A DNA stretch of 64,000 nt, from positions 118,648-182,647 of the forward strand of contig JABGUH010000024.1 of the NCBI GenBank assembly GCA_018646675.1. Reading direction: 5' to 3'. Positions 35,515 to 44,596 of this stretch are shown in pieces; the stretch's first letter is position 1; every line of letters begins with the position of its first letter. The notes beneath the pieces were generated by a model, which did not search any database, was not told the origin of the DNA, and saw only the letters and a program-made list of their open reading frames with translations. Made by a program: the position numbers and the translations under genes. Source of the DNA: Bdellovibrionales bacterium (GTDB lineage: Bacteria; Bdellovibrionota; Bacteriovoracia; Bacteriovoracales; Bacteriovoracaceae).

Positions 35515-37232
35515 TGAGCATTGTTAGAAATTTATTGTTATGTTTAATTTTGCTGTTGTTGGGATCGTCCCTAGTAGCGTTCGAAGTATCAACAAAATTA
35601 TCAATTGGACGGCCGCTAAAAGGGAAACCATTTTATCTGTCCATTGTGGTGAAAGGAGTGGAAGGAGATGCGGAGCCATTTATCTCATTTGATCCTGGGC
35701 GTATTGTTGTCAGAGGCCGCAAATTGGATAAAAGTGGACAGCTATATAATCGAGGTAGTGGTAAGACTGTTGCCGTAAGAGATTTTCGGTTTAAATACGA
35801 AATGGTTATCACTTCAGGAGGGCAGCATAGCATTCGCAATATTCGAGTTGAGCACCAAGGCAAAATTCATCGAGTAAGGAGTGTGATACTATTTGTCCGG
35901 ACCACACCGGCAAGACCTCAAAATGTATTTATTCTGACTGAACTTTCTAAGACTCAAGCAGTTGTGGGAGAAGGAGTTAATCTAGATTATTTTCTATATT
36001 ATCGACAAGTAAAGCTAGGTTCAGTCGATATAAAAAAATTCCCCAAATTAAATAATTTCATCAAGAGATTTCATCTTCCAGCGGGGGTAATTGAGACGGT
36101 TACCTACCAAGGTATGATCTACAAACGTCAACTTAAGTATAGTGCACGCATCTATCCTCAAAAAAGAGGTAAATTGATAATTGATCCTTTGCAGATGCGA
36201 GTAGAGTCTAGAAGAATTAGTGGTAGACAGTATTTGACGGGAAGACCATACGCTAAAAACATTATGGCCCCCAGAGTACTTTTAGAGGTAGATCCTCTGC
36301 CGCATAGTAATGTTCCCATACAGTTTTCCGGTCTGGTTGGGCAACACCAAGGTACTATAATGATGCCTCAGCGGAAATTTCGTATTGGTGATGTAGTAGA
36401 GTTTTCGCTTATTATTACCGGAGAGGGCAATTTAGAAAGATTGGCAGCACCGGTTATTTACAATTCAAAATCACTTGAGACGTTTGATACCAAAACGGAG
36501 TTTAAAGAAACCAGCCTTACTCAGGCAAAAAAACAGTTCAACTACACCTATCTTGTTCGTCAGCCCGAAAAAATTGCTGGACGGCAGTTGGAGCTTGCCA
36601 TTTTTCTTCCAACCAAAGGAAAGTATGAAATATTACGGGTAAAGATTCCATCGATTAAATTAGTTGGTGCCAGTGGTGCTGCCGCTGGCACAGCGAATTC
36701 TGCTCCTCCGGCGGCAATCAAAACAGATCGTAAACAGAGTCGTACGACTAAAAGCAATAAGCAGTCGGGCTTGATGGCACCCATTTTTGATTATCATGAG
36801 CATTTTTTCTCATACAACTCCCTGTGGCGGTGGGTAAATTGGGGGCTGCTGCTTGTTGTAATCGGGTTGCTACTACTTGTAGTTAAGAGCACAAAAAGAG
36901 TAAACAGTACTGCTGGTGATATGGAGGGGATGATCCAACAGGCAAAGGCAGGAGAGGTCAGCTACTCTCTAATTTATCAGTTTGTGCTGCAGCTTGCCGA
37001 TCTTGCTAGGTCCCCAGACAACTCGGTGACAGAGATGGTGGAGAGTACCTCTCTGTCAGATGGAACAAAGCAATATTTTATCTCCACAATAGAGAGTTTG
37101 GAGGAGATGGAGTTCTATGGATTGGAAGAGCAGAAGATAGTATTGGACAACCAGCACTACCAGGAGTTAATTAGTGCTGTAGAGCACTCAGTGAGGGATA
37201 GAGATGAAGATATTACACAAGCCAGAAGGTAG
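35514..37232 (+). CDS. batD: BatD, oxygen-tolerance-type membrane protein
   Basis: A 572-residue BatD protein. A signal peptide (about 1-24) is followed by several beta-sandwich domains; VVGEGVNLDYFLYYRQVKLG and FRIGDVVEFSLIITGEGNLE are typical BatD repeats. A Ser/Lys/Thr-rich linker (about 395-420) comes next. One membrane helix is near 440-460, then a helical cytoplasmic tail of about 110 residues. The ATG at 35514 overlaps the batB stop (TAATG); a TTG at 35508 is an alternative. It is the last gene of the MoxR/Bat set, and ribF overlaps its end by 29 bp. Confidence 0.92.
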   Translation: MSIVRNLLLCLILLLLGSSLVAFEVSTKLSIGRPLKGKPFYLSIVVKGVEGDAEPFISFDPGRIVVRGRKLDKSGQLYNRGSGKTVAVRDFRFKYEMVITSGGQHSIRNIRVEHQGKIHRVRSVILFVRTTPARPQNVFILTELSKTQAVVGEGVNLDYFLYYRQVKLGSVDIKKFPKLNNFIKRFHLPAGVIETVTYQGMIYKRQLKYSARIYPQKRGKLIIDPLQMRVESRRISGRQYLTGRPYAKNIMAPRVLLEVDPLPHSNVPIQFSGLVGQHQGTIMMPQRKFRIGDVVEFSLIITGEGNLERLAAPVIYNSKSLETFDTKTEFKETSLTQAKKQFNYTYLVRQPEKIAGRQLELAIFLPTKGKYEILRVKIPSIKLVGASGAAAGTANSAPPAAIKTDRKQSRTTKSNKQSGLMAPIFDYHEHFFSYNSLWRWVNWGLLLVVIGLLLLVVKSTKRVNSTAGDMEGMIQQAKAGEVSYSLIYQFVLQLADLARSPDNSVTEMVESTSLSDGTKQYFISTIESLEEMEFYGLEEQKIVLDNQHYQELISAVEHSVRDRDEDITQARR

Positions 37233-38139
37233 TAATGGGAAATCACTGGGACCGCTAGGTGTTACCATTGGAAATTTTGACGGTGTTCACACCGGTCATT
37301 TAAAGCTTTTAAGTGAGATAAGAGAGAACACTAGATCATTAAATCTATCAATGATGACTGTCACATTTTCTCCTCATCCCCGACAAATCATGTCTCCAGT
37401 CAATAATTTTTTAATCAGTAGTGAGGCTTGTCGTGAACAGATGCTGGCCGCAACGGGTTGTGATTATCTATATAAGATTGATTTCAATCGTGACTTAAGT
37501 GTTTTGACTCCAGATGCCTTTATCAAGAGTTTTTTGCTGGATCAATTTGAGATTAAAAAATTCTATCTTGGCCATGATTTTGGTTTTGGTGTTAATAAAA
37601 GTGGTGGTATACAGTTTATGCAGAATATCTGTGAAGAGATGGATATTTTGGTTGCCCTGCATGATCAACACTATATCGATGATATCCCTGTCTCATCCTC
37701 TGTTATTCGGGAAAAAATTCAACAGGGAGAGATGGCAGCGGCAAACAAATTACTAGGACGACAGTTTAATATTATTGGATCTGTTATAAAAGGTGAGGGG
37801 CGCGGGAGAGGTATGGGTTTTCCAACTGCAAACTTGGAATACCCATTGTCACAGTTACTTCCGAGTAATGGAGTATATATTAGTAAAACAACTATCGGTG
37901 ATATGACATACCACTCCGTCACTAATGTCGGAGAGAATCCAACCTTCGATTCAGATTGCTCCAAAGTAACAAATATTGAAACCCATCTACTGGATTTTGA
38001 TCGAGATATTTATGGCGAGCATATTAGTGTGGAGTTTGTGAAGCACCTGCGGCCAGAGAGGAGTTTTAATTCCGTCAATGAGTTAATTGCAGCGATTAAA
38101 TTAGACATTGTTGCGACTCGTGAGCACTATCAGGTGTGA
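37204..38139 (+). CDS. ribF: Bifunctional riboflavin kinase / FMN adenylyltransferase
   Basis: A 311-residue RibF that makes FMN and then FAD from riboflavin in the cytoplasm. The N-terminal adenylyltransferase has TIGNFDGVHTGH (the nucleotidyltransferase HxGH-type site) and VSSSVIREKI. The C-terminal kinase has GRGMGFPTANLEYP and NVGENPTFD. Length equals E. coli RibF (313). It overlaps the Bat operon and is likely expressed with it. aroE-like follows with a GTGA overlap. Confidence 0.96.
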   Translation: MKILHKPEGSNGKSLGPLGVTIGNFDGVHTGHLKLLSEIRENTRSLNLSMMTVTFSPHPRQIMSPVNNFLISSEACREQMLAATGCDYLYKIDFNRDLSVLTPDAFIKSFLLDQFEIKKFYLGHDFGFGVNKSGGIQFMQNICEEMDILVALHDQHYIDDIPVSSSVIREKIQQGEMAAANKLLGRQFNIIGSVIKGEGRGRGMGFPTANLEYPLSQLLPSNGVYISKTTIGDMTYHSVTNVGENPTFDSDCSKVTNIETHLLDFDRDIYGEHISVEFVKHLRPERSFNSVNELIAAIKLDIVATREHYQV

Positions 38140-38861
38140 ATTTACGATTGGCATTGATTGGGCAGAGTATTGGTCATTCCAAGTCAGAGTGTATCTACCG
38201 AGAACTTCTGGCGGGCAGTGGAGTTAATCTTTCATATCAAATGCTCGATTGTGCAACATCTGTTGATATTCCATCGTTGGCGGAGCTAGGTGATCGATTT
38301 GATGGTGTCAGTATTACATCTCCCTATAAAAGATTTTTTTTTGATAAAGTAAAAATTGTGCCTAATGATACTGGTATTGAACTTCCTTCGATTAACTGTT
38401 TAAGGTGGAGTAATCAGGGTGAAACTGAGGGTACCAGTGGAGATTTGGTGGCAATCGATTGTCTCGTTCAACAGATAAACTCAGCAAAGAGGTTTTCCCA
38501 TTTTGTAATTATGGGAGATGGGGCAATGTCAATTTTGCTCCAGAAGTATTTAGCACACCATAAAATGTCATACCGAGTCTACTCACGGCGAATACTTGAC
38601 GGTCAGGATCAGTTATCTCGTGGCAAATTTTACTATCGAGATGGAATAGATCATCTTGCATGTGTTGTGTGGGTCAACTGTTGCTCTCGTCAGTTTTTAT
38701 ACCAGGGTCCCTTGGGTAAAGATGATCTATTTTGGGATCTAAACTATAACTCGAAGTTACAACGTGATTATGTACTTTCAACTGGGGCAGACTATCTGGA
38801 CGGGCAATCCATGCTAAAACTACAAGCAGCTGATGCTCTTCGCTTTTGGGGTATCCCTTAG
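38136..38861 (+). CDS. aroE: Shikimate dehydrogenase-like protein, divergent
   Basis: A 241-residue AroE relative, shorter than usual (about 270-290). The N-terminal ALIGQSIGHSKSE and GVSITSPYKR hold the substrate Ser and catalytic Lys. The normal NTDG segment with the catalytic Asp is replaced by GTSGDLVA. The NADP loop reads VIMGDGAMS instead of GAGGA. The C-terminal DGQSMLKLQAADALRFWGI is typical. So the fold is AroE, but activity or cofactor preference could differ. The start is GTG at 38136, overlapping the ribF stop. Confidence 0.72.
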   Translation: MNLRLALIGQSIGHSKSECIYRELLAGSGVNLSYQMLDCATSVDIPSLAELGDRFDGVSITSPYKRFFFDKVKIVPNDTGIELPSINCLRWSNQGETEGTSGDLVAIDCLVQQINSAKRFSHFVIMGDGAMSILLQKYLAHHKMSYRVYSRRILDGQDQLSRGKFYYRDGIDHLACVVWVNCCSRQFLYQGPLGKDDLFWDLNYNSKLQRDYVLSTGADYLDGQSMLKLQAADALRFWGIP

Positions 38862-38979
38862 ATTAGATTATCTCTACATTAATCCTTAATAATTCAGGTA
38901 GGATACCGATTAGCCAACTATTGTATATAAAGTTGATTTAGGCAAGAATTTGACTCTTTGAGGTTGGGGGATATTGCAG

Positions 38980-40662
38980 ATGTTTAGGAAAGAGTTTGCT
39001 GAAGTAATTAGAGACACGGGGATGGTTCCGGTTAGTGATCTTCGTCCCCTGTTGGCCTCCACCGGAAGTCACTCAATATCGGAACTTGATCTGCTAAAAT
39101 TTGACTACTTTGATGATGTTAAATTTGCCAGAACGGTCGCAGAGAAGAGTTCGATCCAGTATCTGGATCTTCAGGGGGCAAGTATCTCAGAAGATATTAT
39201 CTGCTTGCTAAAAAAGAGCGATATCATCCGCTTTCGCGCCCTCCCAATTTCAAAAACCTCCAAGGAGGTGGTAATCGCAGTCTTTGATCCATCAATTAAT
39301 GATTGTAAGGGGGAGTTGCTGACACTCCTACAGAGTTCAGTCAAGATTGTGGTAATTAGTCTATCAGATTGGGCCAGTCTATATGAGACTGTTCGGGAGT
39401 CGGTAGATGAACTTGCAGATACTGTTAAGGAACTCAAGACAAAGGATGAGGATGAGGGTGGAACTACCATCATTGGTGAGGATGACATCAGTGATGAGGT
39501 GTGCAGTTACGTCAATCATATTTTAGCTGAGTCATATGCCAAAGGTGCTAGTGATATTCATATTGAACCATATGAGACTAATGTGCGGGTTCGCTATCGT
39601 ATTGACGGAACCCTTATAGAGGCAATTGCCCCATCACCTCAGATGGCCCTACCCCTAATCTCACGAGTTAAAATTATGTCTGATTTGGACATAGCAGAGA
39701 AGCGCAAACCCCAAGATGGACGGATGAAGTTGCAGATCGGAGGTAAAGCAGTTGACTATCGTGTCTCTACAATGCCGACTCTCTTTGGAGAGAAGGTCGT
39801 TATGCGTATTTTGGACTCATCCAATCTGATGTTGGATATGATAAAACTGGGCTTTGATGAGAAACAGCTTACTGTATTTAAAGAAGGGATTAATCGTCCA
39901 TTTGGAATGTGCTTGGTGACCGGTCCTACCGGATCAGGTAAAACTACTACCCTTTATTCAGCATTAAGTGAGTTAAATGATGTGGGACGAAATATCTCTA
40001 CTGCTGAGGACCCGGTGGAATTTAACTTTAATGGAATCAATCAGGTTCATGTCAAGCCCAAGATCGGCTTTGGATTCCCAATGGCCCTTAAGGCTTTTTT
40101 ACGTCAAGATCCAGACATTATTATGGTGGGTGAGATTAGAGATCAAGACACAGCGGAGATTGCGGTTGAAGCGGCCCTGACTGGGCACTTGGTTCTTTCT
40201 ACTCTGCATACCAATGATGCACCATCAACCATTACTAGACTGATAAATATGGGAGTTGAGGCGTACTTGGTGGTAGGGGCCCTAAATGTGATTGTTGCTC
40301 AGCGACTCTGCCGTCGTATCTGTAAAGGGTGTATTGAGCATGATCAGAGTATAACGGTGGATGAGTTAGTCGCCTGTGGGATTAAGGCAGAATCCGCAGC
40401 ACGTCTTAAGGTATATAAAGGGAGAGGGTGTGACGCATGCACCGGCACTGGTTATCGTGGGCGAGTGGCGATCTATGAGGTAATGGAACTTACTCCTAGG
40501 TTAAAACAGCTGGTGCTCAAAGGGGCAGCTTCTGATGAGTTGAAAAGAATGGCAATGGCAGAGGGGATGAGTACTTTGCGAAGATCAGCACTAGTTAAAG
40601 TGGCCCAAGGGATGACAACTCTTGATGAAGCGATTTCTAATTCAAGCCATGACAAGAAATAG
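38980..40662 (+). CDS. pilB: Type IV pilus extension ATPase PilB
   Basis: A 560-residue secretion ATPase that powers pilus assembly at the inner membrane. The N-terminal MshEN-type domain (about 1-140) often binds c-di-GMP. The C-terminal ATPase has Walker A GPTGSGKTTTLYSAL, the Asp box with HIEPYETNVRVRYRIDG, Walker B DPDIIMVGEIRD, and the zinc-binding Cys set C-x3-C-x2-C and CDACTGTGYRGR. The ATG at 38980 is preferred to TTG 38974 because of the G-rich SD upstream. It begins the pilus cluster after a 118-bp gap. Confidence 0.96.
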   Translation: MFRKEFAEVIRDTGMVPVSDLRPLLASTGSHSISELDLLKFDYFDDVKFARTVAEKSSIQYLDLQGASISEDIICLLKKSDIIRFRALPISKTSKEVVIAVFDPSINDCKGELLTLLQSSVKIVVISLSDWASLYETVRESVDELADTVKELKTKDEDEGGTTIIGEDDISDEVCSYVNHILAESYAKGASDIHIEPYETNVRVRYRIDGTLIEAIAPSPQMALPLISRVKIMSDLDIAEKRKPQDGRMKLQIGGKAVDYRVSTMPTLFGEKVVMRILDSSNLMLDMIKLGFDEKQLTVFKEGINRPFGMCLVTGPTGSGKTTTLYSALSELNDVGRNISTAEDPVEFNFNGINQVHVKPKIGFGFPMALKAFLRQDPDIIMVGEIRDQDTAEIAVEAALTGHLVLSTLHTNDAPSTITRLINMGVEAYLVVGALNVIVAQRLCRRICKGCIEHDQSITVDELVACGIKAESAARLKVYKGRGCDACTGTGYRGRVAIYEVMELTPRLKQLVLKGAASDELKRMAMAEGMSTLRRSALVKVAQGMTTLDEAISNSSHDKK

Positions 40663-40690
40663 GCATTTAGTATGTTAGTATGGAGGATAG

Positions 40691-41821
40691 ATGAGCAGCG
40701 ATAATCATACTGTAGTTGGAGATGGATCATATACTGATGTCTCCTCCGGGGCGCTAAAAATTCAAACATTGTTGAAACTGGTGGTTGATCATGAGGCATC
40801 TGACCTACATATTGTGACCGGTAGTCCACCAGCCATTCGAGTCTCAGGGTCAATGGTTCGAGTAAAAGGGCCACCACTAAATAGAGAAGATGCTAAACGG
40901 CTAATCTATCAGGTTTTAACTGAGGAGCAGCGAAACCAACTAGAGAAGAGCTTGGAGTTAGACTTCTCCTTCGGCGTTCGCGGGTTGGCCCGTTTTAGAG
41001 GAAATGTTTTCTACGCTCGAGGCTCAATCTCTGGAGCTTTTCGTCTAATTCCAGCCGATATTCCAGATTTTAAGACACTAAATCTGCCCAATAATCTACT
41101 GCATATGACAGATGTACTAAATGGATTAATTTTAATTACTGGCCCAACTGGTTCTGGTAAATCAACAACACTGGCATCACTGCTGGATCGTCTAAACGAG
41201 AATGAGTCCGGCCATATTGTCACAATTGAAGATCCGATCGAATTTGTACATGGACATAAGGGGTGCTTGGTTAATCAGCGAGAGATTGGCGCAGATACGG
41301 ATTCGTTTGCAGTTGCCCTAAAAAGTCTACTGCGTCAGGACCCAGATATTGTGCTAATTGGTGAGATGCGAGATAAAGAGACGATTGAGGCGGCGTTGAC
41401 AATTGCAGAGACCGGCCATTTGGTATTCGGTACTTTGCATACCAACTCCTGTGTGCAGACAATTAACCGACTAGTAAACGTCTTTCCCACGAGTCAGCAA
41501 GAGCAGATTAGAACGGTTCTATCCTTCGTGTTACAGGGGGTTGTTTCCCAGCAGTTGGTTCCTAAATGTGAAGGGAGAGGTCGAGCCTTGGCGCTTGAAA
41601 TGTTAATTCCAACTCAGGCTGTTCGAACACTGATTAGAGATGATAAACTACACCAGTTATACTCTCAGATGCAGACAGGACAGAAAGATACAGGAATGGT
41701 TACAATGAACCAAAGTCTTAAGGCATGGGTAGATAAGCGAGTAATTGATATTGAGACTGCCCTGTCATACACCACCGCTCCCAGCGAGTTGCGAAAGATG
41801 TTGCGATTAAAAGAGGAGTAG
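40691..41821 (+). CDS. pilT: Type IV pilus retraction ATPase PilT
   Basis: A 376-residue retraction motor for twitching motility. It has ASDLHIVTGSPPAIRVSG at the N-terminus, Walker A GPTGSGKSTTLASLL, the Asp box, Walker B DPDIVLIGEMRD, the His box HLVFGTLHTNS and a C-terminal AVRTLIRDDK equivalent of the PilT AIRNLIRE motif. The zinc Cys set of PilB is absent, as expected for PilT. It lies between pilB and pilC, 3 bp from the latter. Confidence 0.96.
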   Translation: MSSDNHTVVGDGSYTDVSSGALKIQTLLKLVVDHEASDLHIVTGSPPAIRVSGSMVRVKGPPLNREDAKRLIYQVLTEEQRNQLEKSLELDFSFGVRGLARFRGNVFYARGSISGAFRLIPADIPDFKTLNLPNNLLHMTDVLNGLILITGPTGSGKSTTLASLLDRLNENESGHIVTIEDPIEFVHGHKGCLVNQREIGADTDSFAVALKSLLRQDPDIVLIGEMRDKETIEAALTIAETGHLVFGTLHTNSCVQTINRLVNVFPTSQQEQIRTVLSFVLQGVVSQQLVPKCEGRGRALALEMLIPTQAVRTLIRDDKLHQLYSQMQTGQKDTGMVTMNQSLKAWVDKRVIDIETALSYTTAPSELRKMLRLKEE

Positions 41822-41824
41822 TGA

Positions 41825-43045
41825 ATGGGAAAGTGGAAATTTGAGGGAGTTGATAAACTTGGTGCTTTGATTAGCGGGGAGTTAGAAGCCAAAAATGAGC
41901 GGGATGCTCGCCGTCAACTTCGTTCCCAAAAAATTCGTGCTAAAAAACTGCGCGCTCCCTCTATTCTTGAGTTTGATATCAGCACTTGGATGGCGGATAA
42001 AGGTTTAACGGCTCCGTTCGGAGAAAGAGAGCTACTATCATTCACTAAGCAGTTGTTAATCATGCATACCGCAGGTATTTCTTCAGAAATGACCTTTGAT
42101 CTTCTTCATAAACAAGAGAAAAATGTCACTTTGAAAAAAGCTATTCAATCGATTGGTGACGAGGTAACAGCTGGTCAACCCATGTCGGCGGCGATGAGGA
42201 GGCACACTGGATTTACCCGGATCTATTGCAACTTAATTCGCGCCGGAGAAGAGGGGGGTACTCTTGAGGAGATGCTTGAGAAACTAATTGAACATATGGA
42301 TAAGAGTCAAAAAATTAGAGCAAAGATTAAAAGTGCCATGACCTATCCTATAATTGTTCTGTTTATCGGAGTGATCGTAGTTTATGGCTTGATGGTATTT
42401 GTTGTTCCTCAATTTACAGATATGCTTGCTGATAGTGGCCAGGAGATGCCAGGAATTACCCAATTTGTAATTGATATATCAAATTGGCTACAGGAGTGGA
42501 GCATCTATATGGTACCAGGACTTATTGTCCTATTTATAATCATCAAAGCTGTCGTTAGCCAGGGACCGGGCAAGTTATTTTTAGATCAACTTAAGAGGCG
42601 ACTGCCTTATTTGGGAGAGTTGGTGATTAAAGGTAATCTGGCCTCATTTTTTCGTACCTATGGAACTCTATCCACTTCAGGAGTTTCCGAGTTGGAGGCA
42701 TTGGATATCTCAATCTCGACCATTGACAACTCTCTAGTTGCGTCAGATTTTCGAGTTGTTCGCCGAGTGGTTGAGGGGGGAGGACGAATGAGTGATCAGT
42801 TAAAAAAGATCACATATTTTCCCGAGTTGACATCCCAAATGATCGTAATTGGTGAAGAGTCGGGTAAGATGGCTGAGGTGTTGGCGATTATCATCAATAC
42901 TTTTGAAGAAGATGTTGATGATCAGATTAAGATAATTACTCAGATGATTGAGCCCGCAATTTTGGTATTTTTAGGTGGGGTGGTCGCGGTAATTCTACTC
43001 GCAATGTATATGCCAATTTTTGCCAGTGCAGGTGGGGCCGGGTAG
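41825..43045 (+). CDS. pilC: Type IV pilus inner-membrane platform protein PilC
   Basis: A 406-residue GspF-family platform protein that contacts the PilB and PilT motors. It has two cytoplasmic GspF repeats (FTKQLLIMHTAGIS near 70; FFRTYGTLSTSGVSELEAL near 275). Membrane helices are at about 170-195, 218-240 and 375-400. The IRAGEEGGTLEEMLEKL and VIGEESGKMAEVL signatures are both present. It is the last gene before the pilin, with a 196-bp gap. Confidence 0.95.
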   Translation: MGKWKFEGVDKLGALISGELEAKNERDARRQLRSQKIRAKKLRAPSILEFDISTWMADKGLTAPFGERELLSFTKQLLIMHTAGISSEMTFDLLHKQEKNVTLKKAIQSIGDEVTAGQPMSAAMRRHTGFTRIYCNLIRAGEEGGTLEEMLEKLIEHMDKSQKIRAKIKSAMTYPIIVLFIGVIVVYGLMVFVVPQFTDMLADSGQEMPGITQFVIDISNWLQEWSIYMVPGLIVLFIIIKAVVSQGPGKLFLDQLKRRLPYLGELVIKGNLASFFRTYGTLSTSGVSELEALDISISTIDNSLVASDFRVVRRVVEGGGRMSDQLKKITYFPELTSQMIVIGEESGKMAEVLAIIINTFEEDVDDQIKIITQMIEPAILVFLGGVVAVILLAMYMPIFASAGGAG

Positions 43046-43132
43046 TGATAACAATTATTGGCACTGTTTTTTATTAAGTGGATTAGATAAGTATAGTAAT
43101 TTACTTAAAATACAAAATTAGAAAGAATTTGC

Positions 43133-43162
43133 TTGAGAGAAAAATAATATTTAGAGTATAAT
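43133..43162 (+). promoter_or_regulatory. Sigma-70-type promoter of the pilin gene
   Basis: TTGAGA (43133-43138), an 18-bp spacer, then a perfect TATAAT (43157-43162), about 80 bp before the pilin ATG. This would let pilA be expressed apart from pilBTC. No sigma-54 site (GG-N10-GC) was found, although many pilA genes use sigma-54. Confidence 0.65.
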
Positions 43163-43241
43163 TAGAAGCTCTATCTATATGTTTTTTGGTGAGTATGTAT
43201 TTTAATGGCCATGGTGATAAGTATTAAGCAAGGAGCTTGAG

Positions 43242-43844
43242 ATGTTACAAAATGAGTTTTGGCGAGATGGTAATAGAAGCGGTTTCACTCTAATTGAGTT
43301 GATGGTAGTCGTCGCCATTATTGGGATTCTCTCAGCAATTGCTATTCCTAATTTTAAAAAATACCAGTCTAAGGCAAAACAGACTGAGGCAAAGTTACAG
43401 CTGGCTTCAGTCTACACTGCCGAAGCTGGATTGATGACGGACTATGATGCGTATGGCACTTGCTTAGATGTTGCTGGATACTCACCATCGAAGAGACCCT
43501 ACTACGCTGTAGGTTTTGCTGCCAAGGAGGACGAATCAGGAAAGATAATTGATCGTAATGGGGCCAGTGGCTGTGAGGGCAGTGCATCTTTTTGCTATAG
43601 TGCTGCGCGAGGATCAGCGAGTAAGCCTGCCAAGGGGGGGACTTCTTGTCTGCCAAGCGATGATTCTATTACAGAATATGATACTACAGGGGTGATGGAT
43701 GCTGGTTGTGTCGTCTTGGATAAGGGATCTAGCTTTATTGCGTGTGCGGCAGGGAATATTTCACCAGATAAGGTGGCCGGTGCCACGGTAACTGATATGT
43801 GGAACATCAATGAGGATAAAGAGTTAGCGAACTCAGTGCCATAA
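43242..43844 (+). CDS. pilA: Major type IV pilin PilA
   Basis: A 200-residue type IVa prepilin. The 14-residue leader [14 protein letters not shown] is cut before Phe by PilD. The mature N-terminal helix [20 protein letters not shown] has the conserved Glu5. The C-terminal globular part has about seven Cys, which can form disulfide loops. The length is near 186 for the mature form. AAGGAG lies 6 nt before the ATG. A short upstream frame (43205-43240) ends one base before the start. It has its own putative promoter (43133-43162). Confidence 0.95.
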   Translation: MLQNEFWRDGNRSGFTLIELMVVVAIIGILSAIAIPNFKKYQSKAKQTEAKLQLASVYTAEAGLMTDYDAYGTCLDVAGYSPSKRPYYAVGFAAKEDESGKIIDRNGASGCEGSASFCYSAARGSASKPAKGGTSCLPSDDSITEYDTTGVMDAGCVVLDKGSSFIACAAGNISPDKVAGATVTDMWNINEDKELANSVP

Positions 43845-43876
43845 CTGTTGTTATTGCAACAATATAAGTATTAGAT

Positions 43877-44572
43877 TTATAGACTTGGGTTTTTGTTATG
43901 AATCTGTTTCACCCTTTTGGATAGACGCTGCTTAATTGCTGGGGAGAGGTTGGGTTGCCTTAGAATCTGTTCTAATAACATGAGTGCAGTTTGATAGTCC
44001 CCGCCCTTCTCATACAACCGTGCAATAAATGTTTTTATATTAGGCATGGTCTGCTGCATCTGTGGGTGGTCTTGAATACTCTCAAAAATTGAGATTGCCC
44101 GTTTAAAATCTTTAAGTTCCAGATAGTAGTGAAATCCAGCATAGAATTTGATATAGAAATTTTCTGGAACAAGATCCATTCCCCGATCAAATATATACTG
44201 TGCTCCTAAATCATCATCTTTAATAACCGACAGATATTGTCCACCATATAGATATGCTTCCTGAAAGAGTGGATCTAGTCGTGTAATTGTTTTCAACCTC
44301 AGAAATATCCAAGAGTTATAATCACTATTTTTGTAGTGATCATGATCTGATTCCAGCATTGTGGTCACCCACAGTAAAGCAGAGATCATCCTTTTTTTTC
44401 CCATAGAAAATAGCTCTAGGGAGCGATTATTAAAATTCATTGCCACCTGTTGTTGACTTATTTTTATTAGTGGAGGCGGAAAACTCTTATTTGCCCAGTT
44501 AACAAATAAAAAAAGGGATATAACTAACGGGATTATGATTAGACTTGGCATGATTTTTACTTTTTCTTTCAT
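43877..44572 (-). CDS. Membrane-anchored TPR protein within the pilus cluster
   Basis: A 231-residue protein with one N-terminal membrane helix (about 8-27) and a periplasmic helical region. TPR-like repeats are visible at about 90-215 (LFQEAYLYGGQYLSVI, YIKFYAGFHYYLELKDFKRA, YEKGGDYQTALMLLEQIL). It is the only minus-strand gene in the 39-53 kb pilus region. In Myxococcus a pilG gene lies between pilA and the ABC genes pilH and pilI, so this may hold that position in inverted orientation. Homology to PilG is not shown. Confidence 0.8.
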   Translation of the reverse strand: MKEKVKIMPSLIIIPLVISLFLFVNWANKSFPPPLIKISQQQVAMNFNNRSLELFSMGKKRMISALLWVTTMLESDHDHYKNSDYNSWIFLRLKTITRLDPLFQEAYLYGGQYLSVIKDDDLGAQYIFDRGMDLVPENFYIKFYAGFHYYLELKDFKRAISIFESIQDHPQMQQTMPNIKTFIARLYEKGGDYQTALMLLEQILRQPNLSPAIKQRLSKRVKQIHNKNPSL

Positions 44573-44596
44573 GTCGGACCATTATATGATTGTTTA

